Shown here: piece after piece, positions 5,550 through 5,949 of the stretch | Layout: each line of letters begins with the position of its first letter | Numbering within the stretch: the stretch's first letter is position 1 | Assembly: GCA_049794535.1 (NCBI GenBank) | Contig: JBARCX010000095.1 | Location: forward strand, 1 to 5,949 | Length of the DNA stretch: 5,949 nt | DNA from: JBARCX01 sp049794535 | GTDB taxonomy: Bacteria; Pseudomonadota; Gammaproteobacteria; Xanthomonadales; Rhodanobacteraceae | Direction of reading: 5' to 3' | Position numbers and translations under genes: made by a program | The notes under the pieces: generated by a model | The model's input: the letters and a program-made list of their open reading frames with translations, nothing else | Told to the model about the DNA's origin: nothing | The model's database searches: none

Positions 5550-5949
5550 ATGGCCGCCACTCCCCCCAACGCAGCACCGCTGAAGCCGTTGCACGGCACG
5601 CCGCTGGTGCTGCTGACCATCGCCGTCGCGTTCAGCACTTTCATGGAAGTGCTGGACATGACCATCGTCAACGTGGCCGTGCCACACATCTCCGGCAGCC
5701 TGGGCGTCAGCGCCAGCGAAGGCACGTGGACCATCAGCTCCTATTCGTTGGCCAGCGCGATCATGCAGCCACTTACCGGCTGGATCGCACGCCGGTTTGG
5801 CGAAGTAAGAACGTTCGTCGTTTCGGTGATGCTGTTCGTCGTGTTCTCCATGCTCTGCGGCATGGCTACCAGCATGCCGATGCTGGTGATCGGCCGCCTA
5901 CTGCAAGGCGCAGGCTCCGGCCCGATGGTCGCGCTATCGCTTACCTTGC
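5550..5949 (+). CDS. emrB: MFS DHA2 multidrug transporter EmrB (C-terminus cut by window edge)
   Basis: 133 complete codons run off the right edge; EmrB proteins are about 500-530 residues with 14 membrane segments, so about a quarter is visible. ATG 5550 is 21 nt after the emrA stop; only a weak AGCGAG lies upstream, so translation may depend on emrA. Hydrophobic segments are at about 17-37, 56-78, 86-106 and 110-133. Family features are FMEVLDMTIVNVAVPHI (31-47) with the conserved membrane Asp36, EGTWTISSYSLASAI followed by PLTGW (57-78), the motif-A loop GWIARRFGEVR (77-87) and motif-B-like RLLQGAGSGP (116-125). Most relatives have Thr after the LD pair; here it is Met37. It would be the proton-driven inner-membrane pump working with EmrA and EmrC on hydrophobic uncouplers, phenolics or antibiotics; the substrates are inferred from the family. 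Confidence 0.95.
   Translation, partial: MAATPPNAAPLKPLHGTPLVLLTIAVAFSTFMEVLDMTIVNVAVPHISGSLGVSASEGTWTISSYSLASAIMQPLTGWIARRFGEVRTFVVSVMLFVVFSMLCGMATSMPMLVIGRLLQGAGSGPMVALSLTL

Overview
The window looks like ordinary chromosomal DNA from a gammaproteobacterium, most likely of the Xanthomonadales/Lysobacterales (Stenotrophomonas, Dyella or Rhodanobacter type). This placement is an inference. It rests on moderately high GC, dense gene packing, YcfJ-, SlyB- and YjjV-like proteins, and an emrR-emrC-emrA-emrB gene order that I recall from Stenotrophomonas maltophilia. I see no tRNA, rRNA, CRISPR array, insertion sequence or phage gene.

Left part, minus strand (1-1108): two consecutive envelope lipoprotein genes, each with a lipobox signal peptide and a glycine-zipper segment. 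The upstream one (440-1108) is YcfJ-like with a glutamine/proline-rich linker. The downstream one (1-405) is SlyB-like and runs off the left edge. They are 34 nt apart and probably co-transcribed.

Middle (1307-2104, plus strand): a complete YjjV/TatD-family metal-dependent hydrolase with all expected metal ligands. It diverges from the lipoprotein pair across about 200 nt that contain no confident promoter. It is followed by a 115-nt intergenic region holding an imperfect hairpin and an excellent 18-bp inverted repeat (2190-2207), the probable operator of the next operon.

Right part (2220-5949, plus strand): a tightly packed multidrug efflux operon. It consists of a MarR-family repressor (EmrR-like), an outer-membrane factor lipoprotein (EmrC, NodT/TolC type), a membrane fusion protein (EmrA) and the start of an MFS DHA2 transporter (EmrB), which is cut by the right edge. 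Stop and start codons overlap between emrR and emrC (4 nt) and between emrC and emrA (14 nt), and 21 nt separate emrA from emrB. Together the products would make a three-part pump spanning both membranes that expels hydrophobic toxicants. EmrR would repress it from the palindrome until a ligand releases it.

All genes belong to recognisable families, and I found no strong case for an undescribed system. The points most worth a second look are the regulatory region 2146-2207, the uncertain emrR start, and the pairing of two different glycine-zipper lipoproteins.
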